Counted from the first letter of the stretch, positions 25,909-34,675 are shown. The stretch is 64,000 nt of DNA from Bog-756 sp963812885 (GCA_963812885.1 CAWEWZ010000006.1:1-64000), one strand, 5' to 3'. The notes: generated from the sequence alone by a model not told the origin. Numbers and translations: made by a program.

Positions 25909-26029
25909 CGCGGCTCCCGCTGCAGCCTTCCTCAGCCGTACCCACTCGATCCGGGTCTAACCCCACCGTCGAGGGCTCGGAAGGTGCCCGCCCGACAGTA
26001 GCTCGGCCGGAGCAGCCGGGCGGGCGCCG

Positions 26030-26686
26030 TCAACCGTCCAGACGCTGCCGCACCTGTTCGAACACCCCAGGGCCTACGATCGCCTCGAGCTCCTCGGCCA
26101 TCGTCTCGACCACCGGTTGCTCGCCCACATAGGCCCGGGCCCCCTCGGTGCAGCACCACGCCATGGTCTCCCCCTCGGGCCCCCAGTCCCGTCTCGTCCA
26201 CCCCCGGACGGTGGCCACCTCGGTCCCGTCGGCTCCCGGCTCCCAGTCCACCCTGATGGGCAGTTGCCAGCAGACCGAGGGCTTGAAGTCGATGGGGGAT
26301 TCGCCCGAATCCAGGGCGGCCAGGTGGAGAGCACAGCCGGCCCCGCCGGGGAAGCCGGCCCTGTTGAGAAAGATGCATGCTCCGTCCACCACCCGGGTGT
26401 TCCGTCGGGTGGGGAATCCGAATATCCCGCCGGAGGCCGCGGCATCGTGGTATTCGAAGCGTGACGGGTCCAGCGTGGCAGCCAGGGCGGCAATCCGACG
26501 GGCCTCCTCGTCACCGTCGATCTCGGCCCCCATCGAGCAGCAGCCGTGACCGAGCTCGGGCGCCGGCTCGGCCAGGATGCCCAGGCAGCCGCGGCCCCAG
26601 ATGCAGGTCCAATTCGAGGTCAGAAAGGCGGTGTCGAAGCGCCACGTCGTGTCGCCGTCCCCGACCTCGATCATCGTGGGATCCAC
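26030..26686 (-). CDS. conserved cysteine-rich protein of unknown function
   Basis: A 218-residue cytoplasmic protein. Cys residues cluster as 'CIWGRGCLG' near residue 28, 'HGCCSMGAEI' near 48, 'CIFLN' and 'GGAGCALH' near 105-120, 'VCWQLP' near 140, and 'WCC' near 180. The pattern resembles YkgJ/DUF3109-like metal- or Fe-S-binding proteins, but I cannot name the family with certainty. ATG 26686. It follows the methyltransferase in the same direction with a 49-base gap, so it may be at the tail of the polysaccharide operon. No membrane segment or signal peptide. Confidence 0.7.
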   Translation of the reverse strand: MDPTMIEVGDGDTTWRFDTAFLTSNWTCIWGRGCLGILAEPAPELGHGCCSMGAEIDGDEEARRIAALAATLDPSRFEYHDAAASGGIFGFPTRRNTRVVDGACIFLNRAGFPGGAGCALHLAALDSGESPIDFKPSVCWQLPIRVDWEPGADGTEVATVRGWTRRDWGPEGETMAWCCTEGARAYVGEQPVVETMAEELEAIVGPGVFEQVRQRLDG

Positions 26687-26735
26687 GGTTGCCCATGGTA
26701 GTGGTGCGACGGTCGAGGCCGGCGAGGACGCGGAG

Positions 26736-27368
26736 TCACTCCGAGTGGAACACGCCCTCGGCCAGCACGTGCGGGGCCACGATGCCGCATGGGACTCGGC
26801 AACCCGGACAGAAGTCGAATGCCCGGGCGTTGTCGATCTGGAATTCCTGGTTGATCACGGACAACGTGTCCCGGTCGGGCCGGCATCCGCCGGCCAGCGC
26901 GCTCCACAGGGGGGCGAGGAACCGCTGCCGGCGGGCCCATCGAGGGTCATCGGACACCACGTGTTCGTAGAAGCGCACCACCGCCCCCTGGTTGAGGACC
27001 TTCTTCACCTGGCGCAGAACGACCCCCGGATCGGCCACACTGCAGAGCACCAGCGAGAAGACGGCAGCGTCGAATGTCCCGGCGACCACCTCGGAGACCG
27101 CTTCGGCCCGGCCTCCGACCACGGTGACACGGGGGGCCGCGTCCGACGAGGCCAGCAGGGCCCGACGGCGGAGATACGGTTCCGGTTCGACGCCGACGAT
27201 TTCGGTGACCGTCGGGGGGTAGTAGGCGAAGTTCAGGCCGTTCCCACATCCGACTTCGAGAACCCGACCCGACAATCCGGCAACCAGTTCCCGTCGATCG
27301 GTCTCCTGGAGTCGGGCCTCGCCGACCGACCTCCGGGCATAGATCCGGGCGAAGATCGGGTGGCTCAC
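26736..27368 (-). CDS. class I SAM-dependent methyltransferase
   Basis: A 210-residue methyltransferase of the UbiE/METTL7-like group. Motif I 'VLEVGCGNGLNFAYYP' is near residue 43, the acidic loop 'GVEPEPYLR' near 65, 'FDAAVFSLVLCSV' near 105, and a C-terminal 'FCPGCRVPCG' Cys-rich strand. GTG 27368 ('SHPIFARIYARRS') is chosen because the longer frame would overlap the GH16 gene and adds no homology. 35 bases after the GH16 gene in the same direction. Substrate not inferable; it could methylate a polymer or lipid intermediate. Confidence 0.82.
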   Translation of the reverse strand: MSHPIFARIYARRSVGEARLQETDRRELVAGLSGRVLEVGCGNGLNFAYYPPTVTEIVGVEPEPYLRRRALLASSDAAPRVTVVGGRAEAVSEVVAGTFDAAVFSLVLCSVADPGVVLRQVKKVLNQGAVVRFYEHVVSDDPRWARRQRFLAPLWSALAGGCRPDRDTLSVINQEFQIDNARAFDFCPGCRVPCGIVAPHVLAEGVFHSE

Positions 27369-27403
27369 GGGACCCTCGGAGACGATCCCCACATGTCGGG
27401 CAC

Positions 27404-28369
27404 CTACGAGCTCCGGGAGCGATCGACCGACGCGCCGAAGCTCGGCCACATGCGTACGTAGTCCACCGACATGATGAGCGGGTCAGGGGTCGAGGCGTCC
27501 TCCGGACCGGAGTCGGGCCCGGCCCCCTCCCCTGTCATCGTGTAATTCATCCGGATAGCCATCTTCACCCCCCGGTAGAACGCGGCATCCCTCCCTTTTC
27601 GGCGGGCGATCCGCTCACGATCGAGGTAGAAGGTGAGCGCATCCTCCTGCCAGTCCAAACCATAGGTGTGCCATTCCGAGGTGTCATGGTCGCCCCGGTA
27701 GAAGCCGTTGACGCTCCCGTTGAAGCCGGGGACGGGCGTGCCGCCGGACTGCAACTGGTGGAGGGAGCTGAACCAGGGGGTGCCGTGCGCCGGGCCGAAG
27801 ATCTCGAGCAGGTCGATCTCGGCCGCAGCCCGATCGTCGGCGTTGCCGGCGAAGGCGGAGAAGAACCACAGCGCGGGCCACATGCCGTGACCGGCCCGGG
27901 GGAAGCACGCCCGGAATTCGAAATAGCCGTAGGTGAACGTCCTCACACGGTGATTCGAGATGAGGGTCCCTCCCCAACGTCGTCCCGGGGTCGATCCGTT
28001 GAACGCTCTCACCGCGGTCCGCTCGCCCTCGGTGTACCTCCGGCACGAGATCGTCAGCGCCGAGTTGTCCGTGGCCGGATTCCCCCTGCTGTCGGCAGCC
28101 GGGCCCACGGAGAAGGGGTTCATCACGCCCACCGACCCCCCGAAATCCTGGTTGGGGTTGGCGTTCCATGTCAGTTTGGAGCCCGGGTCGGGCTCACCGA
28201 CCATTCCCCCGGCCAGGTACGGCTCGGTGGCGTACCAGGTGCCTTCCGGATCCGACCGGGTCACCAGGCTGAGCACCCCGAACTCGTCGGACCACAGAGG
28301 GGGCGCGGTCAGAGGTGCGGTCGACGGCGCGCCGCCCGGCCGACGAGAGCGTCGGGCCCGTTTCAGCAT
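27404..28369 (-). CDS. glycoside hydrolase family 16
   Basis: A 321-residue beta-jelly-roll endo-glucanase. The catalytic signature 'AEIDLLEIF' (ExDxxE nucleophile and acid/base) is near residue 185, preceded by 'YGYFEFRACFPRAGHGMWPALWF' and followed by 'WHTYGLDWQEDALTFYLD', all classical GH16 landmarks. GH16 enzymes cut beta-1,3 or mixed beta-1,3/1,4-glucans, galactans or related polymers. The N-terminus is Arg/Pro-rich with no clear signal peptide, so export is uncertain. Last enzyme in the polysaccharide operon, 28 bases after a 46-aa membrane peptide gene. Confidence 0.88.
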   Translation of the reverse strand: MLKRARRSRRPGGAPSTAPLTAPPLWSDEFGVLSLVTRSDPEGTWYATEPYLAGGMVGEPDPGSKLTWNANPNQDFGGSVGVMNPFSVGPAADSRGNPATDNSALTISCRRYTEGERTAVRAFNGSTPGRRWGGTLISNHRVRTFTYGYFEFRACFPRAGHGMWPALWFFSAFAGNADDRAAAEIDLLEIFGPAHGTPWFSSLHQLQSGGTPVPGFNGSVNGFYRGDHDTSEWHTYGLDWQEDALTFYLDRERIARRKGRDAAFYRGVKMAIRMNYTMTGEGAGPDSGPEDASTPDPLIMSVDYVRMWPSFGASVDRSRSS

Positions 28370-28397
28370 CCCGGTGTCATCGACGCCCGGCAGGCCG

Positions 28398-28538
28398 TCA
28401 GCGGGTCCGGCGGGGCAGGAGACGCGAGGCGATGGCGATCAGGGTGCCGATGGTGATCACCCGCATCAACATCCATCCGAAATTGTCAAACCCCCGAAGG
28501 GTGAACAGGTTTTCGAAAAAGCTGGCGATGTGTTGCAT
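28398..28538 (-). CDS. 46-residue single-pass membrane peptide
   Basis: A short reading frame between the GT2 synthase (9 bases upstream) and GH16. It starts at ATG 28538 with 'MQHIASFFENLFTLRG', has a hydrophobic segment 'MLMRVITIGTLIAIAS' near residues 23-39 and a basic C-terminus 'RLLPRRTR', giving positive-inside topology. It lies in the gap that otherwise would be empty, in the same direction and with operon-like spacing. A role as a small accessory subunit of the membrane synthase is inference. Coding status is supported by position and composition only. Confidence 0.5.
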   Translation of the reverse strand: MQHIASFFENLFTLRGFDNFGWMLMRVITIGTLIAIASRLLPRRTR

Positions 28539-28547
28539 CCGGCTTTC

Positions 28548-29721
28548 CTAGTCCCACTCGAATTCGGTGCGCCTCAACAACTTGATCAGGGCATGCCAGT
28601 AGATGACAGCCTTCATATTGTCGTACATCCACAAGATCAAGATCGTGGTTGCCGTCAGACTCGCTTTCCACTCGCGGAGCCGAAGCGTGGCGATGAACTG
28701 CTCGATGGCGGAGAGGGGCAGGAGCAGGAGGATCCACATGCTGAACTGCAACCCCGAATGAAGCGCGAAGACCGAGATCGTCCACAGCGTGATCATGAGG
28801 GGCGTGGCCAGCGACATGGCATAGGTGTACACCTGGACCAGGTACAGCCTCCAGGTGGTCTTCCCGAGGCCGTAGAGGCGCAGAGTCTCGAGGGTTCCCC
28901 GCTGCCAGCGGAGGCGCTGGCTCCAGAGCATCGACACGGTGGGCATCACGTCGGTGTGTGAGATGCACTGCTTGGTCGACAGTGGCTTGTAGCCGATTGT
29001 CTTCAACGCCAGCGTGATCTCGAAGTCCTCGGTCAGCGACACCGACAGATAGGCCTCCGGCTTCTCCGTCCGACCGGGGACAGCCTTGCCCCGCTCACGG
29101 AGCAGGTGCCGGAGCGCCCCCATCGTGAAGAGCGCGGCCGTTCCCGACAGGCACGACACCCGGGCCTTTCGCCTGGCCACCCGGCGCCGTTCGTGGGCGT
29201 ACTCGATGCGCTGCATCATCGGCAGGAACCCGGGCTTCTTCTTGCCGATGTAGGCGGCGGACACCGCGCCCACCTGCGGGCTCGGAGACGAGGACCTTGC
29301 ACGCTTCCTCCACGAAGCGCTCGTCCAGAATCGAGTCGGCATCCATCACCAGGACCATGTCCTCGTCGGAGAGCGTGGCGTAGAGCGGCTCGAGGGCCTG
29401 GTTCAGCGCTCCCGCCTTCTTCTGCTTGTTGTTCTTCGACCGGAAGACGTCGCACTCGAGAGCTTCGACGATCTCCTCGGTGCGGTCGGTGCAGTTGTCG
29501 CAGACGACGATGATGCGGTCCACTGGCCTGGTCTGCCGGTACAGGGACTCGAGGGTCTCTTCGATCGCCTCTTCCTCGTTGTGCGCCGGGACCAGCACGA
29601 TCACCTGACTCGTCGGCCGGACGTCGGGGGTCGGCTCGGCCTCGACCGTCTCCACAATTCCGGGCGCGACAGCCTCTTCCGGCGGGGCCTCCAACAGGGA
29701 GCCGGGCCGCTTGCTGACCAT
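28548..29721 (-). CDS. processive glycosyltransferase family 2 (membrane polysaccharide synthase), one frame shift
   Basis: Reconstructed length about 391 residues. The cytoplasmic GT-A domain has 'VIVLVPAHNEEEAIEETLESLYRQ' near residue 30, 'VMDADS' (DxD) near 120, 'SLTEDFEI' (TED) near 220, and 'SQRLRWQRG' (QxxRW) near 260, the complete motif set of processive synthases of the cellulose/hyaluronan/PNAG type. Three to four C-terminal membrane helices follow. The frame shifts near 29280, where 'VLVSEP' continues as 'QVGAVSAAYIG' after one extra base in a G run. ATG 29721 is 2 bases after the GH26-like stop. It polymerises a nucleotide sugar and exports the chain. Confidence 0.87.
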
Positions 29722-29723
29722 GG

Positions 29724-30749
29724 TCAAGACAGCCACCCTCGCTTCCAGCCCTGGGCCGAGTCCGCCGAAGTCTCGATCCGCCAATCACGCTCGAGGGTGG
29801 TGTCGTCATTGGAGAAGTAGACGACTGCGTCGAGACGGGGGTACGCGGTGGACCGGAACATGTCGTAGAACCAGCCACCCTTGGTCACGCCGGGAGGGTC
29901 ACCGACCACTGCCTCGGTGCAGCCCGTCTCGCACAGCCAGATTGGCATCTTCGGGTCGAGGGCGGCCACACCGGCATAGCCGTTGGCGCACATCTCGTCG
30001 AAGGTCCGCCATCCACCGGCTCCTTCGGTGACACCTCCGACCGACCAGTTGTAGGAGTCGAAACCGAGGATGTCCACATACTTCGACCCGGGCCAGTAGT
30101 CGGCGAGGTGGTTGCCGGCGATGTTGGGAGAGTCGACCTCGGTGGGGCACCAGACGAACTTCACATTGTCGGCGTGGACGGCCCGGAAGATCCCGACGAT
30201 CCGATGCCAGGCGAGGACGAATTCCGGTGCCGTCGGTCCCCCCGGTGCCGCTGCCGAGTAGCTGTTCCAGTTGCCGTTCATCTCCGCGGCAAACCGGATG
30301 TAGACGACGTCGCCGTAGGACTTGGCCGCTCGGGCGTACTCGGCGACGTAGCCGTCATAGGTCGCTTTGAGAATTTGGGTGATGTCGGCGCCGGAGGGGT
30401 TCCACGAGATCATCAGGTTCCGGGTCGGCACGTTGGGATTGAGCGCCGCTCCGAAGGGGGCGCCCCAGGCGAAGAAGTAGTGGATGATGTCGAAGCGCTT
30501 CCCGAGCGTGCTCTCGAAGGTGGAGAGTGTCGCCGGAGGCACCGGATTCGCCTGGATCCCGGTCTGGTGGACGTAACAGCCGATCTTCGCCCGGTCGACC
30601 AGTGCTCGCGGCCCCGTGGTGGTGGTCGGGTCGGAATCCTTGGTGGCCCCCGCCGTCGCCGACGGGGAGGAAGAACTGCACGCGGAAACGCCGGCCACCA
30701 GCGCGGCACTGCTGGTGCCGAGGAGGAACTGACGACGGGATACATTCAT
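29724..30749 (-). CDS. Tat-secreted lipoprotein, GH26-like endoglycosidase
   Basis: A 341-residue exported protein. The N-terminus has a twin-arginine motif ('SRRQFLLG'), a hydrophobic stretch and a lipobox 'GVSAC', so it should be a Tat-exported lipoprotein anchored outside. The mature domain resembles GH26: 'YIRFAAEMNGNW' near residue 145 carries the acid/base Glu, 'FVWCPTEVDSP' follows, and 'PIWLCETGCTE' near 275 carries the likely nucleophile Glu. GH26 includes mannanases and lichenase-type beta-1,3/1,4-glucanases. It directly precedes the GT2 synthase, suggesting processing of the nascent polymer at the cell surface. Confidence 0.8.
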   Translation of the reverse strand: MNVSRRQFLLGTSSAALVAGVSACSSSSPSATAGATKDSDPTTTTGPRALVDRAKIGCYVHQTGIQANPVPPATLSTFESTLGKRFDIIHYFFAWGAPFGAALNPNVPTRNLMISWNPSGADITQILKATYDGYVAEYARAAKSYGDVVYIRFAAEMNGNWNSYSAAAPGGPTAPEFVLAWHRIVGIFRAVHADNVKFVWCPTEVDSPNIAGNHLADYWPGSKYVDILGFDSYNWSVGGVTEGAGGWRTFDEMCANGYAGVAALDPKMPIWLCETGCTEAVVGDPPGVTKGGWFYDMFRSTAYPRLDAVVYFSNDDTTLERDWRIETSADSAQGWKRGWLS

Positions 30750-30773
30750 GGAGCGTGCCTCTTGTGGATCGAG

Positions 30774-32129
30774 CTACACGAGGGCGGCATGCTCGGTGTT
30801 CAAAAACGTCTCAAGTCGTTGGTGGATAAGGGCATGGTCGTCGACCAGGGGATCGTGCCGGCGCCCGAAGTGGTGAATCCTCCTCACCTGCTCGGGATCG
30901 GCCTGCTCCATCGAGTGCAGCAGGAGGGCCACCGACGCCTTGTGGAGAAGGCCGGCCATGACCCGGTCGTTCATCTTCTTCGCTTCGCAGGCTTCGGTGA
31001 TCTCATAGAGGGCCTGGTCGACCGCCTCCGAGCGGCCGTCGATCATCTCGAAGTGGTCGACGAGGTCGCCCAGCACGGGTGTGGGGGTGGTCCGCCTCGC
31101 CTCGATGCAGTTCACCAGGGGGCTGACGTCACCGGCCGACATCGGGTCGTAGGTCCCGGGGTAGGCCGATGCCTCGTAGCCCGGCGGATAGCCGGTGAAG
31201 ATGATCGGGGACTGGGAGTCGGGGTTGTCGGCCAGGTAGTCGAGCGTCAGGTCGAGGAGGGCAACGGGCGGCCACCCGAGGTCCCGGAGGGCCACCACCT
31301 TGGGTCGGCCCCGTTCCGAGACCAAGCCGGCCGTCATGAGCAGCTGGTAGCACTCCAGCGCGGACTGGACAGGGAGCTGGACGAATGGGGAATGGAGGCG
31401 GATCGGCTCGTCGTCGGCGATCCACCTGAGGATGTTCTGGCCGACGATGCTGTTGTCCACGACATGGGTGAAGCGGGTACAGGAGACGTTCATGTCGTAC
31501 TGCTTGGCCATCAGCTCCGACTGGTACTCGACCAGCTTCTTGGTGGCGGCGTAGGTGTCACCGGTGAACAGGCGAACGGCTTTCCCGGTGCTGGCCACGA
31601 TCACCGTGCCGACGCCGGCCTCGCCCGCCGTTTCGAGGACGATCTGCGATCCGGCCACATTGGTGGAGACGGTTTCGGCGATGCGCCGTTCGGCCAGTGC
31701 GGGGTTGCGCTGGGCCGCGAGGTGGATGACCAGGTCGGGCTGGAAGTCCTCCATGATCTTGGTCATCTGCTTGAAGCTGCGCACGTCGCCGATCAGATAG
31801 GTGACCTCGTCCAGGGCGCGCTCAGGGACCGGAGGCCGTCGGGTCACCGACACGAACCTGGTACCGGGAAGTTCCGCCACCAGATGGCTGAGCACGACGT
31901 GGCCGACGCAGCCGGTGCCCCCGGTGACCAGGACCCGTTCCCACCGGGGGAGGAGGTCGCAGCTGTAGCCGGTGATGCCCCGGAGACGGGTTCCCTCGAA
32001 GCGGTGCTTCTCCATCTGCGGGTTGTCGCGGTAGTTGACCATCTCGCGGGTGAGCAGCTTGAGCTGTTCGAGCCCGCGCTCGGGAGCGAGACTGAGAATC
32101 TGCTCGACAAGATCAGCTTTCGTAGTCAT
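30774..32129 (-). CDS. NAD-dependent epimerase/dehydratase (polysaccharide type)
   Basis: An extended-SDR nucleotide-sugar enzyme of 451 residues. 'VLVTGGTGCVGHVVLSHL' is the Rossmann motif near residue 65, 'LAAQRNP' near 130, and 'TGDTYAATKKLVE' carries the catalytic YxxxK near 185. The C-terminal 200 residues diverge from simple epimerases and resemble CapD/FlaA1-type polysaccharide proteins. ATG 32129 has AAGGCGG just upstream; an alternative in-frame ATG at 32369 also has a good ribosome binding site and would add 80 residues of unknown function. First gene of the exopolysaccharide operon. Confidence 0.82.
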   Translation of the reverse strand: MTTKADLVEQILSLAPERGLEQLKLLTREMVNYRDNPQMEKHRFEGTRLRGITGYSCDLLPRWERVLVTGGTGCVGHVVLSHLVAELPGTRFVSVTRRPPVPERALDEVTYLIGDVRSFKQMTKIMEDFQPDLVIHLAAQRNPALAERRIAETVSTNVAGSQIVLETAGEAGVGTVIVASTGKAVRLFTGDTYAATKKLVEYQSELMAKQYDMNVSCTRFTHVVDNSIVGQNILRWIADDEPIRLHSPFVQLPVQSALECYQLLMTAGLVSERGRPKVVALRDLGWPPVALLDLTLDYLADNPDSQSPIIFTGYPPGYEASAYPGTYDPMSAGDVSPLVNCIEARRTTPTPVLGDLVDHFEMIDGRSEAVDQALYEITEACEAKKMNDRVMAGLLHKASVALLLHSMEQADPEQVRRIHHFGRRHDPLVDDHALIHQRLETFLNTEHAALV

Positions 32130-33354
32130 ACGCCGCCTTCCACCTCCTGCGTGGGCCGCGCTCGTGAGTCGCTGTTCGGCTGGGACGGACTCGGAACGGT
32201 CGACAGCGTTGCCCGCCGATGCCGGCGTGGGACCTGAAGGTCGGAGGTACCGTTCGCTACGCCAGATGACCGGCGGAGACAGTCGGGGATCCGCCCCGGG
32301 CAGGGGCACGCATGCGTCGGCGTGCGACGACAAGGAGACGTTCGAAACGCCACCAATGGTCCCCTCCATATTTCCGCCTCTTTTCTGCTGCGCCACGGAT
32401 ACAGATATTCTTCTAGTCGCATGATCCGTGGCTCGCAACTGCTGCCACGGAGAGTGCATGATGTATTGACGATGAGCGATATTGTCCGTGTTTTCCAGGG
32501 AATTGCGGGGTCCGGACCGGCCTGTCCCTGACGTCAGGGTCAGGTCGGGCGGTCTTGGCGGAGGGGCCGAGAATCCGGTTCGACCCGCGGTGTCGGAGGG
32601 ATGGTCGCGGGAGCGTCGGACCGGCGGGACCGTCGGCGGGCTCTGAGCCGCAGACGGGCAGGTCAAGGTGGTCAGGTGACGAGTCGGGGCGGCTGATGGA
32701 TCCGGGACGAATGACCTGAGATCTCCCCGGTCGCCGCGTCCCCGGTCTCGGCGGGTCCCGATCGGGTCGACCAAATCCTTGCCCCCGGGTGATGCCCGTC
32801 CGGAGCCGAGGGGACCGGGCGTGTCCGAACCGAATTGTGATTCGCGGAGATCTAACTAAATGGCGGTGGCCGACATTCGCTCTTTGGCGCCGCCGACGCA
32901 ATATGGTTCACGAACGGCAGCGGTATTGTGAATGTTGGCGCCCACGGATTGCGGTAGTCCATTGGTTCCCGTGGCCTGCCGGATCACCCGGTCCCTAAAT
33001 GCTCGAGCCGGGCGGGAGCACAGTGGCCCACGAGTGACCAGCAAGCCGCTGGTAGTGGAGGATCTGATGCCGGAGATCGGATCCCGAGTCCGGCGATCTC
33101 ACACACCTCAAATTCAGACGGTCCATACGACTGAAATATGCCGAGTCGGTGCGTTGACCACCGTGTCCCGCCGGCTTCCTGTTCACCGGGGCGGTCGTCC
33201 CGCCACGTCGCCGCCCATCACCTTCGGCGACGGTCCTGGCCGATGGCCGTGTGGGACAAAGAGCGGACGAGCTCACTGAGCATTGACCGGCGCAGCCTCG
33301 GCCCGGAGTCATCCGGGCCGAAGATTCCGGGTCGTCTGCCTCCCCGGCTGCCGG
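32130..33354. other. long AT-richer leader of the polysaccharide operon
   Basis: About 1.2 kb without a convincing gene. Two sub-regions (32330-32500 and 32840-33150) are clearly richer in A/T than the rest of the window. The first contains an inverted repeat and a plausible minus-strand promoter (TTGCGA, 17 bases, TAGAAG). Frames here have shadow-like Arg/Pro-rich composition. I tried to match c-di-GMP and ydaO-type riboswitch cores and found no clear fit. Confidence 0.45.
32393..32450. promoter_or_regulatory. inverted and direct CCACGGAT sites upstream of the polysaccharide operon
   Basis: CCACGGAT (32393-32400) and ATCCGTGG (32424-32431) are exact inverted arms with a 23-base spacer, and CCACGG recurs at 32445-32450. 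The inverted arms flank the candidate -10 (TAGAAG on the minus strand). The spacing suits a dimeric regulator or DNA loop. Confidence 0.45.
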
Positions 33355-33661
33355 CTAGGAGGTCAGGAAGCGGTACGAGCTGACCAGCGTGGCGTCCGCC
33401 GATTCGGGCCCCTCGACGACCCGGTCCCCGATGTGACTCTGGAAGACATCGAAGGCAGCCGATTCGAACAGCGGATTCACCCCACCCTCGATCTCGGCGA
33501 CGTGAAGAAAGCTGACGCCGTCGGCGAGCCGGAAGGTCGCGTACCGGAGGCCGCTCCGGTTTCTCGACGGCGAGCTCGGCGAACACATCACGGATCAGGC
33601 GTTCGTTCTCATCAGCGAGCTCCGGCTTCACCCGGTAGCGGATCACCTTGGTGACTGTCAT
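33355..33661 (-). CDS. small antibiotic-biosynthesis-monooxygenase-like protein, one frame shift
   Basis: About 101 residues when the frame is repaired. 'MTVTKVIRYRVKPELADENERLI' and 'LRYATFRLADGVSFLHVAEIEGG' form the ferredoxin-like beta-alpha-beta fold typical of ABM-domain and related small proteins. One extra base near 33560 separates the halves. The end is 'VSSYRFLTS'. ATG 33661 has AAGGAG upstream. It lies downstream of the ArsR/AHSA1 group in the same direction and may be co-transcribed. Function unknown; members act as monooxygenases or are dimeric stress proteins. Confidence 0.6.
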
Positions 33662-33813
33662 GGGGTCATCTCCTTGTCGGTGGGTCCTTGCTGGACAGCT
33701 CGGGGCGGGCTCGGCCCAGCCCTTCGCTCCTTCTCTCTCCTGCGATCAGGTCGGGTCTGTCGGGTACGTCGAGATCGGTCCGTCGAGGCGGGTTGACGAC
33801 GGCGACCCCGTGG

Positions 33814-34224
33814 TCACGAGCCCGGTCTCGCCCGCATCCGGTTGTTGCGGGATTCGTGGGTCAGCTCGGCCAGGCCGAGCTCTTCGAGCAGCGGTGGCAG
33901 GTACATCCCGAACCGGCCCCGGTAACCGCTGCGGAGCCCGTACCACCCCCCGACCGGATTGTCCGGCGATCGGCCCCACGCCTCGACGGTCCCCGGAGCA
34001 GCTGGCTTCTTCTCGTCGGCGGCACCAAGGGGAACCCAGTCGCCCTGTTCGGCCAGCCAGGCGTGCAGGTCGTCGATGGCCCGGAGCTGGTACTTCAGCG
34101 TCGTGGAGCCGACCTGGCACACCAGGGTGGGTGGATCGGCCTCCGCATCCCGGTAGACGGTGTACTCCGAGCTTCCGGGTGGAGTCCTCAGAACCCACGG
34201 GTCGTTCTTGGTGCCTGAACCCAT
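33814..34224 (-). CDS. conserved protein of unknown function next to AHSA1
   Basis: A 136-residue soluble protein with the conserved blocks 'GTKNDPWVLRTPPGSSEYTVYRD', 'LKYQLRAIDDLHAWL', 'VEAWGRSPDNPVGGWYGLRSGYRGRFGMYLPPLLEELGLAEL' and 'HESRNNRMRA'. These blocks recur in a widespread bacterial family of unknown function. ATG 34224 overlaps the AHSA1 stop in TGATG, indicating coupling. No membrane segment or catalytic motif is recognisable. Confidence 0.75.
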   Translation of the reverse strand: MGSGTKNDPWVLRTPPGSSEYTVYRDAEADPPTLVCQVGSTTLKYQLRAIDDLHAWLAEQGDWVPLGAADEKKPAAPGTVEAWGRSPDNPVGGWYGLRSGYRGRFGMYLPPLLEELGLAELTHESRNNRMRARPGS

Positions 34225-34675
34225 CAGCGGTCTCCTCTCGCCACGGCCTCGAGATAGTGGGGGAGCGAGCGCCTTCCAGCCGGCCTGGTTCTGGTCGCGC
34301 CATTGCTGACCTGCGGTTCCGAGGCGTTCCCAGCCCCGGTGTTCGATCTCGATCCGGGTGGCGGTCGCACCCTGGGGGACGAATCGGATCTCGACCTCGG
34401 TGGCGTCGGTACGGTCGCGACCGAGATGCCAGAGGTAGGAGAGCTGGGTGGGAGGGCGCCAGACGGTCACTTCGCCCCAGTCGTGCTCGATCGCCATCGG
34501 CGGATCGTTCATAGATCCGACCCCCGACCTCGCTTTGCAGGACGATGAGCTCGGCGTGGCCCGGACACGGTGTGGTCGGGTGGCCACCAGCGTGCCGATC
34601 CCCGATGTCCAGACGTCGAACGCGTGCTCGGCCGAGCAGGCGACATCGAAGGACATCCGTAGAGGGGGCGGTCAT
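34224..34675 (-). CDS. SRPBCC/AHSA1-domain protein, multiply frame-interrupted
   Basis: Repaired length about 150 residues. 'SFDVACSAEHAFDVWTSGIGT' starts the helix-grip fold, followed by 'WWPPDHTVSG', 'VLQSEVGGRIYERSADG', 'HDWGEVTVWRPPTQLSYLWHLGRD' and 'RIEIEHRGWERLG'. These pieces are in different frames with switches near the start codon and at about 34590, 34540, 34500 and 34268, each fixed by one base. ATG 34675 overlaps the probable ArsR stop. ArsR-AHSA1 pairs are a common gene arrangement in which the AHSA1 protein may bind a hydrophobic ligand. Confidence 0.65.

Noticed and set aside
26736..27449. Longer methyltransferase start at 27449
   Set aside because: The extra residues overlap the GH16 C-terminus and add no conserved sequence; GTG 27368 fits better.
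30108..32237. A 709-codon plus-strand frame opposite the GH26-like and epimerase genes
   Set aside because: Antisense shadow of genes with clear motifs; protein is Gly/Asp/Arg-rich without a fold.
32413..32901. A 162-codon minus-strand frame in the leader region
   Set aside because: Arg/Pro-rich shadow composition and no ribosome binding site or homology.
32840..33150. Possible c-di-GMP or ydaO-type riboswitch in the polysaccharide leader
   Set aside because: Some GGGAACC/GGTGATCC-like bits are present on the minus strand, but the conserved cores do not line up in order.
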